From: an uncultured Lachnospiraceae bacterium
GTDB lineage: Bacteria; Bacillota; Clostridia; Lachnospirales; Lachnospiraceae
DNA length: 41,270 nt
Direction of reading: 5' to 3'
NCBI GenBank assembly: GCA_900554205.1
Contig: USGM01000012.1
Coordinates: 1-41,270 of the forward strand
Notes under the pieces: generated by a model
What the model saw: only the letters and a program-made list of their open reading frames with translations
Databases searched by the model: none
Told to the model about the DNA's origin: nothing
Shown here: piece by piece, positions 6,842-13,918 of the stretch
Layout: every line of letters begins with the position of its first letter
Position numbering within the stretch: position 1 is the stretch's first letter
Program-made: the position numbers and the translations under genes

Positions 6842-6857
6842 ACGGCCTTCGGGCCGT
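6842..6857 (+). other. Hairpin with UUCG tetraloop
   Basis: ACGGCC-TTCG-GGCCGT is a perfect 6 bp stem closed by a C(UUCG)G tetraloop, one of the most stable RNA hairpins. It lies just after the stop at 6835 without a T tract, so it more likely stabilises the upstream mRNA end than terminates. Confidence 0.55.
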
Positions 6858-6921
6858 CCGCCGGGACCGCCCGCCAGGCGCTGATGATGGCAGGGCAAAA
6901 AGCAGAAAGGAGCTGGAGACA

Positions 6922-7233
6922 ATGCCGAGAATCAGGCAATTAGCGGAAAAGTACGCCGAGTGTGACCGAATAAAGGCAAAAGAAGCCTTTTGGAAGGAGA
7001 TCAAGATGCGCCGCTGTGACATCGATATTGATTCCATGGAGGCCCTTGGACGAGAAATTGGTATTGACGCTTCTACGCTTCGAAAAAACGAAGCTGGTGA
7101 TACCAAAATGAGCGTTACCACCATACAAAAGCTGGTTGATTTCTTAAAACCCGACATCTCTACAGTTCTCCTTTTCCTGGGCTACTCCGAGAAGGAGATC
7201 AAGTCCTTCGCCAGAGGGTGCGTAAATCAGTAG
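6922..7233 (+). CDS. Small HTH regulator
   Basis: 103 aa with a GGAGC ribosome site. Residues ~35-70 fit an XRE-like HTH (SMEALGREIGIDASTLRKNE, then TTIQKLVDFL). The first 30 residues form a charged helix. Position early in the rightward operon suggests a regulator such as Cro or an early activator. The operator is not identifiable. Confidence 0.6.
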   Translation: MPRIRQLAEKYAECDRIKAKEAFWKEIKMRRCDIDIDSMEALGREIGIDASTLRKNEAGDTKMSVTTIQKLVDFLKPDISTVLLFLGYSEKEIKSFARGCVNQ

Positions 7234-7316
7234 ATACGGGGGGCCAGCACGGCGAGTAGGGTTCTTACATCTCTTCTCCCTACGGAAGGGCGGTTCAAGT
7301 CCGCCCTCCCCTATCG
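7233..7316 (+). ncRNA. Structured intergenic segment with a tRNA-like T-arm
   Basis: GATA (7233-7236) and the G run after it can pair with TCCCC-TATC (7307-7315). Inside this outer stem are two hairpins: GTAGGG (7256-7261) with CCCTAC (7278-7283), and GGGCGG-TTCAAGT-CCGCCC (7288-7306). The last is a canonical T-stem and T-loop. No proper anticodon arm is present, so it is not a functional tRNA by eye. It could be a decayed tRNA or a folded mRNA leader. No gene is visible in 7234-7473. Confidence 0.35.
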
Positions 7317-7473
7317 GAATACCTCCTAATTTGGCAGCCGGAAAGACGGCCCCGACCGGGCGGGCAATCCCGGACATATGGCGGGCACGGTTGATGCCTG
7401 GGATTTCACACCCATGGACGAGCGGTTCAACTCCGTCTCCCACCAGCAAGAAAAGTGGAAAGGATTGGATAAC

Positions 7474-7794
7474 ATGAGCATCAAGGACGCAACCCCGGAG
7501 GAAATCCGGGCAATGCAAGAGCGGATCAGCCGCCGCCAGAGTGACCGGCGGTATGAAATGGAAATGGACCAAGCGGTGAGTATGGCCTGCAAAGCCAACC
7601 GCCGCCCTACCAGGACGGCCCCAGCCTGGACAGGTCCCAGCCTGGAGAGCGTGATCGTGGCGACGGGAACGGCGATGCTGGCCGGAGCTGCGGCAATCCT
7701 GGGCGGGACCGGGGCGATACACACAGGGTACGCCGCAATGGTCACCGGCGTAGCCATGGCCGGGGCCGTGGGTGAAATCGCCCGGGCATTTTAA
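7474..7794 (+). CDS. Hypothetical protein with C-terminal hydrophobic segments
   Basis: 106 aa from ATG 7474, which has an AAAGGATTGG site; an in-frame ATG at 7378 would add 32 residues but has no ribosome site. The N-terminal half is polar and helical (TPEEIRAMQERISRRQS). The C-terminal ~50 residues are rich in Ala and Gly and contain two likely membrane helices (about 58-78 and 85-103). It may be a small membrane protein of the early region. Function is unknown. Confidence 0.6.
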   Translation: MSIKDATPEEIRAMQERISRRQSDRRYEMEMDQAVSMACKANRRPTRTAPAWTGPSLESVIVATGTAMLAGAAAILGGTGAIHTGYAAMVTGVAMAGAVGEIARAF

Positions 7795-7814
7795 TCGAGC
7801 AAGGAGGGTGTAGA

Positions 7815-8612
7815 ATGTCGAAAACTGTATGTTTCGAGCTGATAACACCAGATATTGCGGCTAAATATCTGGAAACAAGCGCCGGGAATCGGCGTTTAGA
7901 CATGAAAAATGTAAAAAAATATATCCGTGATATGGAAAATGAGTCGTGGGATTGCTCGAACGATGCAATCACTTTTGACAAGGAAGGACATTTGGTTAAT
8001 GGACATCATAGACTAAACGCTGTTGTTAAATCCGGAAAAAACGCCGAATTTATAGTAATGCGTGATTCAGATTGCACAACTTTTGACCGTGGCCGAAATC
8101 GCAATACAGAACAATGGTTAAAAATGAATATGCATTACGATGTGCAAAAATGGGAACCAGCAATGGCCAGAATCCATTTTTACTATGTCAAAAACATAAC
8201 AATGCCGTCTGACAATGAAATTCACGATTTTCTGGTCAAACACCAAAACAGCCAAGGCATTTTATCAGCCTTATGCCAAAGCAGAACAAGAACGTTCAAA
8301 ACCTTTAGAAACGGATGGGCTGCATACGGACTTTTAAGCGCTATTTTGGCTGGATATAACGAGCAAAAACTATTTCGTTTTGTCGATGTTGTAAACACTG
8401 GGTTTGCAAAAGATGATTCAGAGTCAGCAGCGATTGCTTTCAGAAATTTCTTAATGAATTGCAAAGGTAATACCCTAAGCGCAAGAATTGAAGCGTGTTC
8501 TGTGTTGCAATCAGCACTAAAAAAATTTGCAACTGGGGATAGTTGCAGAATTGTTCGCAAGACAAACGGGTTGTATTACTCGGATGTTGCAATAAAAAGC
8601 GGGTTGCTGTGA
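7815..8612 (+). CDS. ParB/Srx-superfamily-like phage protein
   Basis: 265 aa after an AAGGAGGG site. Residues 58-72 (GHLVNGHHRLNAVVKSG) match the nucleotide-binding G-x-H-R-L motif of ParB/sulfiredoxin-like domains. The region before it (VKKYIRDMENESW) fits the usual domain start in phage ParB-like proteins. The rest is helical, without a recognised domain. Chromosomal ParB binds CTP through this fold; phage versions may be nucleases or DNA-binding factors. The gene is clearly more AT-rich than its neighbours, which suggests recent transfer. Confidence 0.7.
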   Translation: MSKTVCFELITPDIAAKYLETSAGNRRLDMKNVKKYIRDMENESWDCSNDAITFDKEGHLVNGHHRLNAVVKSGKNAEFIVMRDSDCTTFDRGRNRNTEQWLKMNMHYDVQKWEPAMARIHFYYVKNITMPSDNEIHDFLVKHQNSQGILSALCQSRTRTFKTFRNGWAAYGLLSAILAGYNEQKLFRFVDVVNTGFAKDDSESAAIAFRNFLMNCKGNTLSARIEACSVLQSALKKFATGDSCRIVRKTNGLYYSDVAIKSGLL

Positions 8613-8613
8613 T

Positions 8614-8706
8614 GTGCGGCAAGCCAGGGACTTTGACAGGCAGGACGAAGATGTGTTTTCCCTGGTCCGGGCCAACCGGGCCAGGCTCCAGAATAGCTGT
8701 AGATAA
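8614..8706 (+). CDS. Possible 30 aa microprotein
   Basis: A GTG-started frame overlapping the previous stop encodes a highly charged helix (RQDEDVFSLVRANRARLQN). A second frame (8612-8722) begins with ATG overlapping the stop as TGATG and ends overlapping the next start as ATGA. Only one, if either, is likely real. Ribosome sites are weak. Listed because the spacing is tight and the helix looks protein-like. Confidence 0.25.
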   Translation: MRQARDFDRQDEDVFSLVRANRARLQNSCR

Positions 8707-8718
8707 CAGGAGGCTAGT

Positions 8719-8943
8719 ATGATCCCGTATTGTTACGATGCCACCGCCCAGGCAGAGGCCAGAGAAGCAGCAGCGGACCGGGATGCTATCAAGTGCGATT
8801 GCTGCGGCGGCCTGATCCGGGTGGGCGAGGTAAAGTTTTCCCTGGGAATGGGGCAAACGGTTCTGACCATTTGCAACGACTGCAAAGGCGACCTGGTAAG
8901 TTCCGCCGAAATCCACGGCGTAGAAGATGAAATTTATCTGTGA
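8719..8943 (+). CDS. Small zinc-ribbon protein
   Basis: 74 aa following AGGAGG. Two Cys pairs (CDCCGG near residue 26 and CNDCKG near 52) would bind one zinc. The N-terminal 22 residues are Ala-rich and helical. Comparable small zinc ribbons are common in phage early operons and often have no known role. The next start at 8954 lies 10 bases past its stop. Confidence 0.65.
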   Translation: MIPYCYDATAQAEAREAAADRDAIKCDCCGGLIRVGEVKFSLGMGQTVLTICNDCKGDLVSSAEIHGVEDEIYL

Positions 8944-8953
8944 GGTGAAATGT

Positions 8954-9139
8954 ATGAACTACAAAAAAATGAAGGCCCTGCGAGAAGCTGCCGGGATGAC
9001 TCAGACGGAGCTTGGCGAAAAGGTACTTGTGGGGCAGACCATGATTGCCCGGGTGGAGGCAGGCGTGAAAGAGCCGTCCTTGTCCCTGCTGGGCCGGATT
9101 GCTGAGGCACTAGGCGTTGAAACTGCTGAGCTGCTATAA
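8954..9139 (+). CDS. Small XRE-family regulator (Cro-like)
   Basis: 61 aa, essentially a lone HTH domain: MKALREAAGMTQTELGEKV, then MIARVEAGVKEPSLSLL. The start ATG 8954 lies after GAGGTGAAA. The size and single-domain form fit Cro-like or transcription-switch proteins. The gene is some 3 kb downstream of the early promoter, so it may regulate a later step rather than the lysis/lysogeny switch itself. Confidence 0.85.
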   Translation: MNYKKMKALREAAGMTQTELGEKVLVGQTMIARVEAGVKEPSLSLLGRIAEALGVETAELL

Positions 9140-9142
9140 AAA

Positions 9143-9175
9143 GCCGCCCCTGGGCGGATCAGACCCAGGAGCGGC
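9143..9175 (+). other. Strong GC hairpin after the XRE gene
   Basis: GCCGC...CCTGGG pairs with CCCAGG...GCGGC around a nine-base loop. It starts a few bases after the stop at 9139 and has no T tract. It is another member of the hairpin-between-genes pattern in the early operon. Confidence 0.5.
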
Positions 9176-9233
9176 ACGCAGAAAGGAATTAGATAACACG
9201 GTTATTTTAACCGTTAAGAAAGGATTTGTCAAT

Positions 9234-9722
9234 ATGAATCTGACTATGAACGATATGGCCCAAGAATGGGACGAGGTTTTCAAAAAACTCCTTGACCCAG
9301 AAGCAGACGAGACGGCGGTTTTTGATACCCTCGAAATGATCGAGGCTGACATGGACATCAAAGCCGACCATTATGCCAGATTTATTGGAGACCTGGCTGG
9401 TGATGCTGCAACCATCGATGCAGAAATCAAGCGTCTCCAGGAACGTAAAAAGTTTATCCTCAATCGCCGTGACCGCTTGAAAGCTACCTTATACGCCTCC
9501 ATGAAGTCAACAGGCCGGACAAGTTTTAAAACTGCCCTGTACTCCTTCGCCATCCAAGGAAACGGCGGTAGTCGCCCTGTAAAGCTCCTAGATGAGGTCC
9601 CGGAGAGATGGAGAAAACCCGGAGAGCCGGATATGGGCAAAATCCGGGAAGCCCTAGAAAATGGTCAATCCCTTCCTTTCGCCGTCCTGGGTGACCGGGG
9701 CGAGAGTTTGAGGATCCGCTGA
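9234..9722 (+). CDS. Siphovirus Gp157-family protein
   Basis: 162 aa from ATG 9234 (AAGAAAGGA site); a longer in-frame start lies inside the previous gene. It has a helical N-terminal half with a coiled coil (DAEIKRLQERKKFILNRRDR, about 65-90) and a C-terminal half with KPGEPDMGKIREALENG. This layout is that of the Gp157 family (PF05565), first noted in Streptococcus thermophilus phages and linked to phage resistance phenotypes. It starts the recombination/replication module and is followed directly by the Sak4-type ATPase and DUF669 genes, a conserved order in Bacillota siphophages. Confidence 0.85.
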   Translation: MNLTMNDMAQEWDEVFKKLLDPEADETAVFDTLEMIEADMDIKADHYARFIGDLAGDAATIDAEIKRLQERKKFILNRRDRLKATLYASMKSTGRTSFKTALYSFAIQGNGGSRPVKLLDEVPERWRKPGEPDMGKIREALENGQSLPFAVLGDRGESLRIR

Positions 9723-9805
9723 TGGACGAGGAAATCTACATGAACGCAAGAGTTCACAGGCCGGAAGAAAGCGGCCTGTGGGAAAAGGATAAGGAGGGAA
9801 TTTAA
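9722..9805 (+). CDS. Possible 27 aa coupled microprotein
   Basis: ATG overlaps the Gp157 stop (TGATG), and TAA is directly followed by the ATG of the ATPase gene. The AGGAGG serving the ATPase lies inside its end. The peptide (MDEEIYMNARVHRPEESGLW) is acidic. The exact nesting suggests translational coupling, but it could be chance. Confidence 0.35.
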   Translation: MDEEIYMNARVHRPEESGLWEKDKEGI

Positions 9806-10438
9806 ATGGGCATTCCAGTACTTGTGTTGGGCGAATCCGGAAGTGGTAAATCCGCCAGCCTGCGGAATTTTGAGCCTGCCGATGTAAGTATTATCAACGT
9901 GGCCGGTAAGCCTCTCCCCTTCCGTAAGAAATTGCCGATTGCCAACACCTGCGACTATGGCAGGATCATGGGGGCCATCAAAAACAGCCCCAAAAAAGCA
10001 TTTGTTATTGATGACAGCCAATACCTGATGTGCTTTGAATCCTTCGCCAAGGCCAAGGAGACCGGCTACGGCAAATATACCGATATGGCCCTGCATTTTT
10101 ACAATCTGGTACAGTTCGTCATCACCCAGACCCCGCCGGACGTAATCGTGTACTTCCTGCATCACACCGACCAGGACAGCAACACCGGCAAGACACGGGC
10201 CAAGACACTGGGCAAGATGCTGGACAATCAGCTAACCCTGGAGGGCCTATTTTCTATCGTCCTGCTGTGTTACACGGACGGCAAGAAGCACGTCTTTGAG
10301 ACCCAGAGCGACGGGACAAACACCTGTAAATCTCCGATGGAAATGTTCCCTGCTGAAATTGATAATGATTTGAAAGCCGTAGATAACACCATCCGGGAAT
10401 ATTATGATCTCAACAAGAAAGGAAACGATAAAAAATGA
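9806..10438 (+). CDS. Sak4-like RecA-fold ATPase (AAA family)
   Basis: 210 aa with Walker A GESGSGKS (9-16) and Walker B AFVIDD (65-70). A later polar segment (YFLHHTDQD, about 112-120) fits sensor-type residues. Size, single-domain form and position between Gp157 and DUF669 match the Sak4/AAA_24 type of phage single-strand annealing ATPases. It would act in phage DNA recombination together with the SSB-like protein downstream. The start is preceded by AAGGAGG. Confidence 0.85.
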   Translation: MGIPVLVLGESGSGKSASLRNFEPADVSIINVAGKPLPFRKKLPIANTCDYGRIMGAIKNSPKKAFVIDDSQYLMCFESFAKAKETGYGKYTDMALHFYNLVQFVITQTPPDVIVYFLHHTDQDSNTGKTRAKTLGKMLDNQLTLEGLFSIVLLCYTDGKKHVFETQSDGTNTCKSPMEMFPAEIDNDLKAVDNTIREYYDLNKKGNDKK

Positions 10439-11064
10439 TTACCAGACCGAACAATTGGGACAATGTCCAGGCAGCATCTGATCGCCAAAAACTCCCCCTG
10501 GGTGCCTACGTCTGCACCATCGTACAGGCCAATATCCAAAACAGCAGCTACGGCGACCAGCTGTACGTGGGGTTTGACATCTCCGCCGGTGAGTGGGCCG
10601 GATACTACAAGGAGGACTTTGACCGGAACCAGAGGGCAGATAAGAAGTGGAAAGGCGTCCTGCGCCTCTGGCTGCCCAAGGACGACGGAAGCGACAAGGA
10701 CGAGTGGACGAAATCCATTTTAAAGGGCTTTACGACCGCTGTGGAGGAATCCAACCGGGGCTACCATTGGGATTGGGACGAGCGGTCCCTGCGAAAGAAA
10801 GAAATCGGTATCCTGTTCCGAAATGAGGAATGGGAATACGAAGGGAAAACCGGCTGGGCCGTGCGTCCCTTCCGGGCCATCAGTGTGGACGCCGTGGAAG
10901 ATGGAGCTTTTACCATTCCCAAGGACAAACCTTTGAAGAACAAGCCAGCCCCCACGGCTGGAAGCTATGACGCTCCTACCTTCGACAGCTACTCAACTCC
11001 CGCCAGCGCTCCATACTCTGACTTCGCGATGCTGGAGGATGACGACGCCCAGCTGCCCTTCTAA
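10435..11064 (+). CDS. DUF669 protein, likely single-stranded DNA-binding protein
   Basis: 209 aa. The body (about 15-165) matches DUF669 (PF05037), with GDQLYVGFDISAGEWAGYY and an interior KKWKGVLRLWLP strand. A proline/serine-rich linker follows, and the protein ends EDDDAQLPF. This acidic tip closely resembles the DDDIPF tail that bacterial SSB uses to recruit partners. It overlaps the ATPase stop by 4 bases. Role inferred: coat ssDNA and recruit the ATPase or host enzymes during recombination and replication. Confidence 0.85.
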   Translation: MITRPNNWDNVQAASDRQKLPLGAYVCTIVQANIQNSSYGDQLYVGFDISAGEWAGYYKEDFDRNQRADKKWKGVLRLWLPKDDGSDKDEWTKSILKGFTTAVEESNRGYHWDWDERSLRKKEIGILFRNEEWEYEGKTGWAVRPFRAISVDAVEDGAFTIPKDKPLKNKPAPTAGSYDAPTFDSYSTPASAPYSDFAMLEDDDAQLPF

Positions 11065-11120
11065 CTGATATCACCCTGGGGCACACCGCCCCAGGGCCGT
11101 AATAAAACCAGGAGGCCCCA

Positions 11121-11501
11121 ATGAGAAGACGAAAATACGGAAATACCAAAATCATGGTGGACGGCATCCAATTCGACAGCAAGCGAGAGGCGGCCCGATA
11201 CCGGGAGCTTAAACTTCTGGAACGTGCCGGGGTGATATCCTTCCTCCAGCGGCAAACCAAATTCCAACTGATCCCCGACCAGCACGCCCCAAGCAATGCG
11301 ATCTACACCAAAGGCCCCAGGAAAGGCCAGAGGAAGCCCGGGAAGCTCCTGGAACATGAGTGCAGCTACATAGCCGACTTTTGCTACATCCGGAATGGTG
11401 AGACCGTCGTTGAGGATGCCAAGGGCTACAGGACCGAAGTATACAGGATCAAGAAAAAGCTGATGTTAGAACGGTACGGTATCCAGATAAGAGAGGTGTA
11501 G
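11121..11501 (+). CDS. DUF1064 protein, PD-(D/E)XK nuclease-like
   Basis: 126 aa, AGGAGG site. The sequence begins RRKYGNTKIMVDGIQFDSKRE, a DUF1064 hallmark. Later it has YIADFCYIRNGETVVEDAKG, where Asp and the EDAKG segment fit the D...(D/E)xK metal-binding pattern. A KGPRKGQRKPG loop is basic. Family members sit in phage replication modules and are thought to act as Holliday-junction or other structure-selective nucleases; activity is inferred. It is closely followed by the replication protein. Confidence 0.85.
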   Translation: MRRRKYGNTKIMVDGIQFDSKREAARYRELKLLERAGVISFLQRQTKFQLIPDQHAPSNAIYTKGPRKGQRKPGKLLEHECSYIADFCYIRNGETVVEDAKGYRTEVYRIKKKLMLERYGIQIREV

Positions 11502-11504
11502 CCT

Positions 11505-12251
11505 ATGGCTAGAGAGTACACGCCCATTCCGTTTGAGTTTTTGGAAGAGCTGGACGGGTTGAGTGATGAAGAATATGGCCGCTTGATACGGGCTATGCAG
11601 GTGTATTCCATCAGCGGCGAAGAGCCGGAGTTACAAGGAATCGAGCGTCTATTCTGGAAGCGCTGCCGGAACACCATTGATCGGTATAATGAAAGCTACG
11701 AAAAGCGCAACACATCCAACGCTGAAAACGGCAGAAAAGGCGGGAGACCGAGAAAGCAAGCGGTTTTTGAAGAGACCCAAGAAAACCCAAATAACCCAAT
11801 GGGTTTTTCGGAAACCCAAAATAACCCATCGGTTTTTGAAGAAACCCAAAAAAGCCAAACCGAATCCAAAACCAAAGCCAAATCCAAAACCAATAGTATT
11901 ACCCCTATAGCCCCCAAGGGGGCGAAACGGTCAGACGCAGAATTCGAGATTTTTTGGAATGCCTACCCGACGAAAGTTGGCAAACAGCCTGCTCGGAAAG
12001 CTTTCGACAGGGTGAAAGTCCCTGTTGAAACACTTGTGGCGGCAATTGAGCGCCAGAAGTGCAGTAGCCAATGGAGTAAGGACGGCGGCCAGTACATCCC
12101 GAATCCGGCCACCTGGCTGAATCAGGGGCGGTGGACGGATGAGCTGCCGAAAAAGCCGGAGCCACAGCAGGAACTTGATGCCGACGTAGTATCGGCTATC
12201 CAGCGGATGCTTGCAGAGGAAGCTCAGGAAAGAGCCGTTGCTACGGGATAA
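11505..12251 (+). CDS. Phage replication protein (replisome-organiser type)
   Basis: 248 aa. The N-terminal ~75 residues (YTPIPFEFLEELDGLSDEEY) resemble the DUF6291/DnaD-like start of phage replication proteins, followed by GRKGGRPRK. A low-complexity Asn/Thr/Gln/Lys linker spans about 85-130. The C-terminal domain (FWNAYPTKVGKQPARKAFDR, then YIPNPATWLNQGRW) is the typical end of phage replisome organisers that load helicase. The linker DNA carries repeats (11762-11848), as seen in phages whose origin lies inside the initiator gene. Confidence 0.8.
   Translation: MAREYTPIPFEFLEELDGLSDEEYGRLIRAMQVYSISGEEPELQGIERLFWKRCRNTIDRYNESYEKRNTSNAENGRKGGRPRKQAVFEETQENPNNPMGFSETQNNPSVFEETQKSQTESKTKAKSKTNSITPIAPKGAKRSDAEFEIFWNAYPTKVGKQPARKAFDRVKVPVETLVAAIERQKCSSQWSKDGGQYIPNPATWLNQGRWTDELPKKPEPQQELDADVVSAIQRMLAEEAQERAVATG
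11762..11848 (+). repeat. Iteron-like repeats within the replication gene (candidate origin)
   Basis: Three units begin with GGTTTTT and run into RACCCA: 11762-11779, 11802-11818 and 11831-11848. Further AACCCAA(A)TAACCCA runs lie between them. Each unit also contains a short dyad, GGGTTT facing AAACCC. An AT-rich CCAAA-repetitive tract follows to about 11895. Phage origins often lie inside the initiator gene as iterons, so this is a candidate replication origin. Confidence 0.5.
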
Positions 12252-12286
12252 TGGGCCGTAAGGCGTAGAAAGAAAGGAAATGCGAT

Positions 12287-12472
12287 ATGACAGAAAAACC
12301 TAAGACCAACGCAGACCGCATCCGGGAGATGACGGACGAGGAGTTGGCAAAGCTGCTAAGTACCGGAACATTTATCTGCGGGAGGCTTGAAGATGTCTGC
12401 GAGGATATGCCAGGGTGCGAGGAGTGTCTATGGGCCTGGCTCCGGTCACCGGTGGGGGAAAGCGAGAAATGA
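12287..12472 (+). CDS. Hypothetical small Cys-containing protein
   Basis: 61 aa with an AAAGGAAA site. It starts with a charged helix (DRIREMTDEELAKLLS) and has four Cys residues (FICG, VCEDMPGCEECLW). This is the form of small phage proteins that begin with a short TDEELA helix and end with a Cys-rich segment. The stop overlaps the methyltransferase start as ATGA. Confidence 0.65.
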   Translation: MTEKPKTNADRIREMTDEELAKLLSTGTFICGRLEDVCEDMPGCEECLWAWLRSPVGESEK

Positions 12473-13080
12473 TCCACCTTGGCGACATAACCAAAATCAA
12501 CGGTTACACTGCTCCTGTTGTGGATGTGGTCATCGGCTGTAGCCCCTGCCAAGACCTGAGCATTGCCGGAAAAAGGGCCGGCCTTGCCGGAGAGCGGTCA
12601 GGGTTGTACATGGAGAAAATCAGAATCATCAGGGAGATGAGAGCGCATGACAGAGCAAATGGACGGACAGGTGAGCTTATTCGCCCACGATACATGGTCT
12701 GGGAGAACGTCCCCGGAGCGTTCAGCTCCAACCACGGAAAAGACTTTGCCGCAGTCCTCGAAGAAGCGGTCAGGGTCATCGAGCCGGAAGCCCCCCCTGT
12801 TCCTGTGCCTGAAAAAGGATGGCCTACAAGCGGATGCCTCATGGGTGACGGATGGAGCGTTGCTTGGCGGGTACTCGATGCACAGTTTTGGGGAGTGCCC
12901 CAGAGACGGCGTAGAATCGCACTTGTCGCAGATTTTGGAGGTCTCACCGCACCCGAAATACTATTTGTCCGCAAGGGCTTGTCGGGGGATCCTCAACCGG
13001 GCAGCGAGACGAGGAAAAGACCTGCCGGAAGCTCTGAAAGCGGCGCTGCTTATGCAGTCAGAATCCGGGGGGGGCTGTGA
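12469..13080 (+). CDS. C5 cytosine methyltransferase, motif IV-VIII subunit
   Basis: 203 aa from ATG 12469. It carries the catalytic PCQ loop (GCSPCQDLS, Cys27), the ENV motif VI (WENVPGAF, Glu79) and the QRRRR motif VIII (145-149). Motif I (FxGxG) is absent from its N-terminus, and motifs IX-X are absent from its C-terminus. Both are found in the overlapping gene at 12647-13918. The two polypeptides would have to assemble to make one enzyme that methylates cytosine, probably to protect phage DNA from restriction. The last ~430 bases are read in two frames. Confidence 0.85.
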   Translation: MIHLGDITKINGYTAPVVDVVIGCSPCQDLSIAGKRAGLAGERSGLYMEKIRIIREMRAHDRANGRTGELIRPRYMVWENVPGAFSSNHGKDFAAVLEEAVRVIEPEAPPVPVPEKGWPTSGCLMGDGWSVAWRVLDAQFWGVPQRRRRIALVADFGGLTAPEILFVRKGLSGDPQPGSETRKRPAGSSESGAAYAVRIRGGL

Positions 13081-13918
13081 CGGAGGCGGTAAAGGAGCCT
13101 TAGTACAAAAAGAGCTTTCCGGGACTTTGGGTTGCAACAACGACCAGACGGTTTTCTGCCTCAACGACCAGGGCGGAAGAGTGATGGGCGTGACCGAGAA
13201 TGTTTCCGGCACACTCCGGGCGCAGGAGCACGGGCACCAACCCCTTGTGACAGTGTTTGACCCGGCGCAAATCACAAGCCCTGTGAATCGTAGCCGCCCG
13301 GAGCCTGGGAAACCCTGCCACACATTGACCTCCAGAATGGGGACCGGTGGCGGAAACGTGCCAATTATGTTCCGGCAACAGCGCTTTGGGAGCTACGACC
13401 TGGACAACGTAGCCGGGACCTGCCAGGCCAGGGACGGCAAGGACGGAACCGCAAATCTTGTGTGCGCCGTGGACTGCCGGCATGGAACCGAAAACCCGGA
13501 TACAAACGGGACGCTGCAAGCAAAATCCACGGGTGGCCAAAGCCTGAACCTGAACAACGTAGTCCGAGAGGCTATGACGGTTCGCCGGCTGACCCCCCTG
13601 GAGTGTGAGCGCTTGCAGGGATTCCCGGACGGCTGGACGGACATCGGTGAATGGGTGGACGGCAAGGGTAAGAAACGAAAAACCACCGATTCTAGCCGAT
13701 ACAAAGCTCTTGGCAACTCCATTGCTTTACCGCCCTGGAAATGGGTGCTGAAACGGATTTGCGCCCAGTATGAGCGTGATGCAACCATGGCAAGCCTTTT
13801 TGACGGGATCGGCGGATTCCCGCTTATCTGGGAGCAGCTGAACGGAAAAGGGAGCTGCCTGTGGGCAAGCGAGATTGAAGAGTTCCCCATGGCGGTAACG
13901 AAAAAAAGGTTTGGCTAG
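12647..13918 (+). CDS. C5 cytosine methyltransferase, TRD/IX/X plus C-terminal motif I subunit
   Basis: 423 aa in another frame, starting inside the upstream subunit gene. The first ~150 residues (ASWVTDGALLGGYSM, then PKYYLSARACRGILNRA) form a segment recurrent in clostridial phage methyltransferases. A variable central part probably holds the target-recognition domain. Motif IX is RRLTPLECERLQGFPDGW (about 313-330) and motif X is GNSI (356-359). The order then restarts with motif I, SLFDGIGGF (383-391), and a motif II-III region. So the enzyme is circularly permuted, as known for M.BssHII, and split over two overlapping genes, as known for M.EcoHK31I and M.AquI. An internal ATG at 13787 could also make the motif I piece separately. 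Confidence 0.85.
   Translation: MTEQMDGQVSLFAHDTWSGRTSPERSAPTTEKTLPQSSKKRSGSSSRKPPLFLCLKKDGLQADASWVTDGALLGGYSMHSFGECPRDGVESHLSQILEVSPHPKYYLSARACRGILNRAARRGKDLPEALKAALLMQSESGGGCDGGGKGALVQKELSGTLGCNNDQTVFCLNDQGGRVMGVTENVSGTLRAQEHGHQPLVTVFDPAQITSPVNRSRPEPGKPCHTLTSRMGTGGGNVPIMFRQQRFGSYDLDNVAGTCQARDGKDGTANLVCAVDCRHGTENPDTNGTLQAKSTGGQSLNLNNVVREAMTVRRLTPLECERLQGFPDGWTDIGEWVDGKGKKRKTTDSSRYKALGNSIALPPWKWVLKRICAQYERDATMASLFDGIGGFPLIWEQLNGKGSCLWASEIEEFPMAVTKKRFG

Noticed and set aside
13787..13918. Separate 43 aa gene with motif I of the methyltransferase
   Set aside because: It is in frame with the preceding long gene and has no ribosome site, so I treat it as that protein's C-terminus, while noting the internal ATG.
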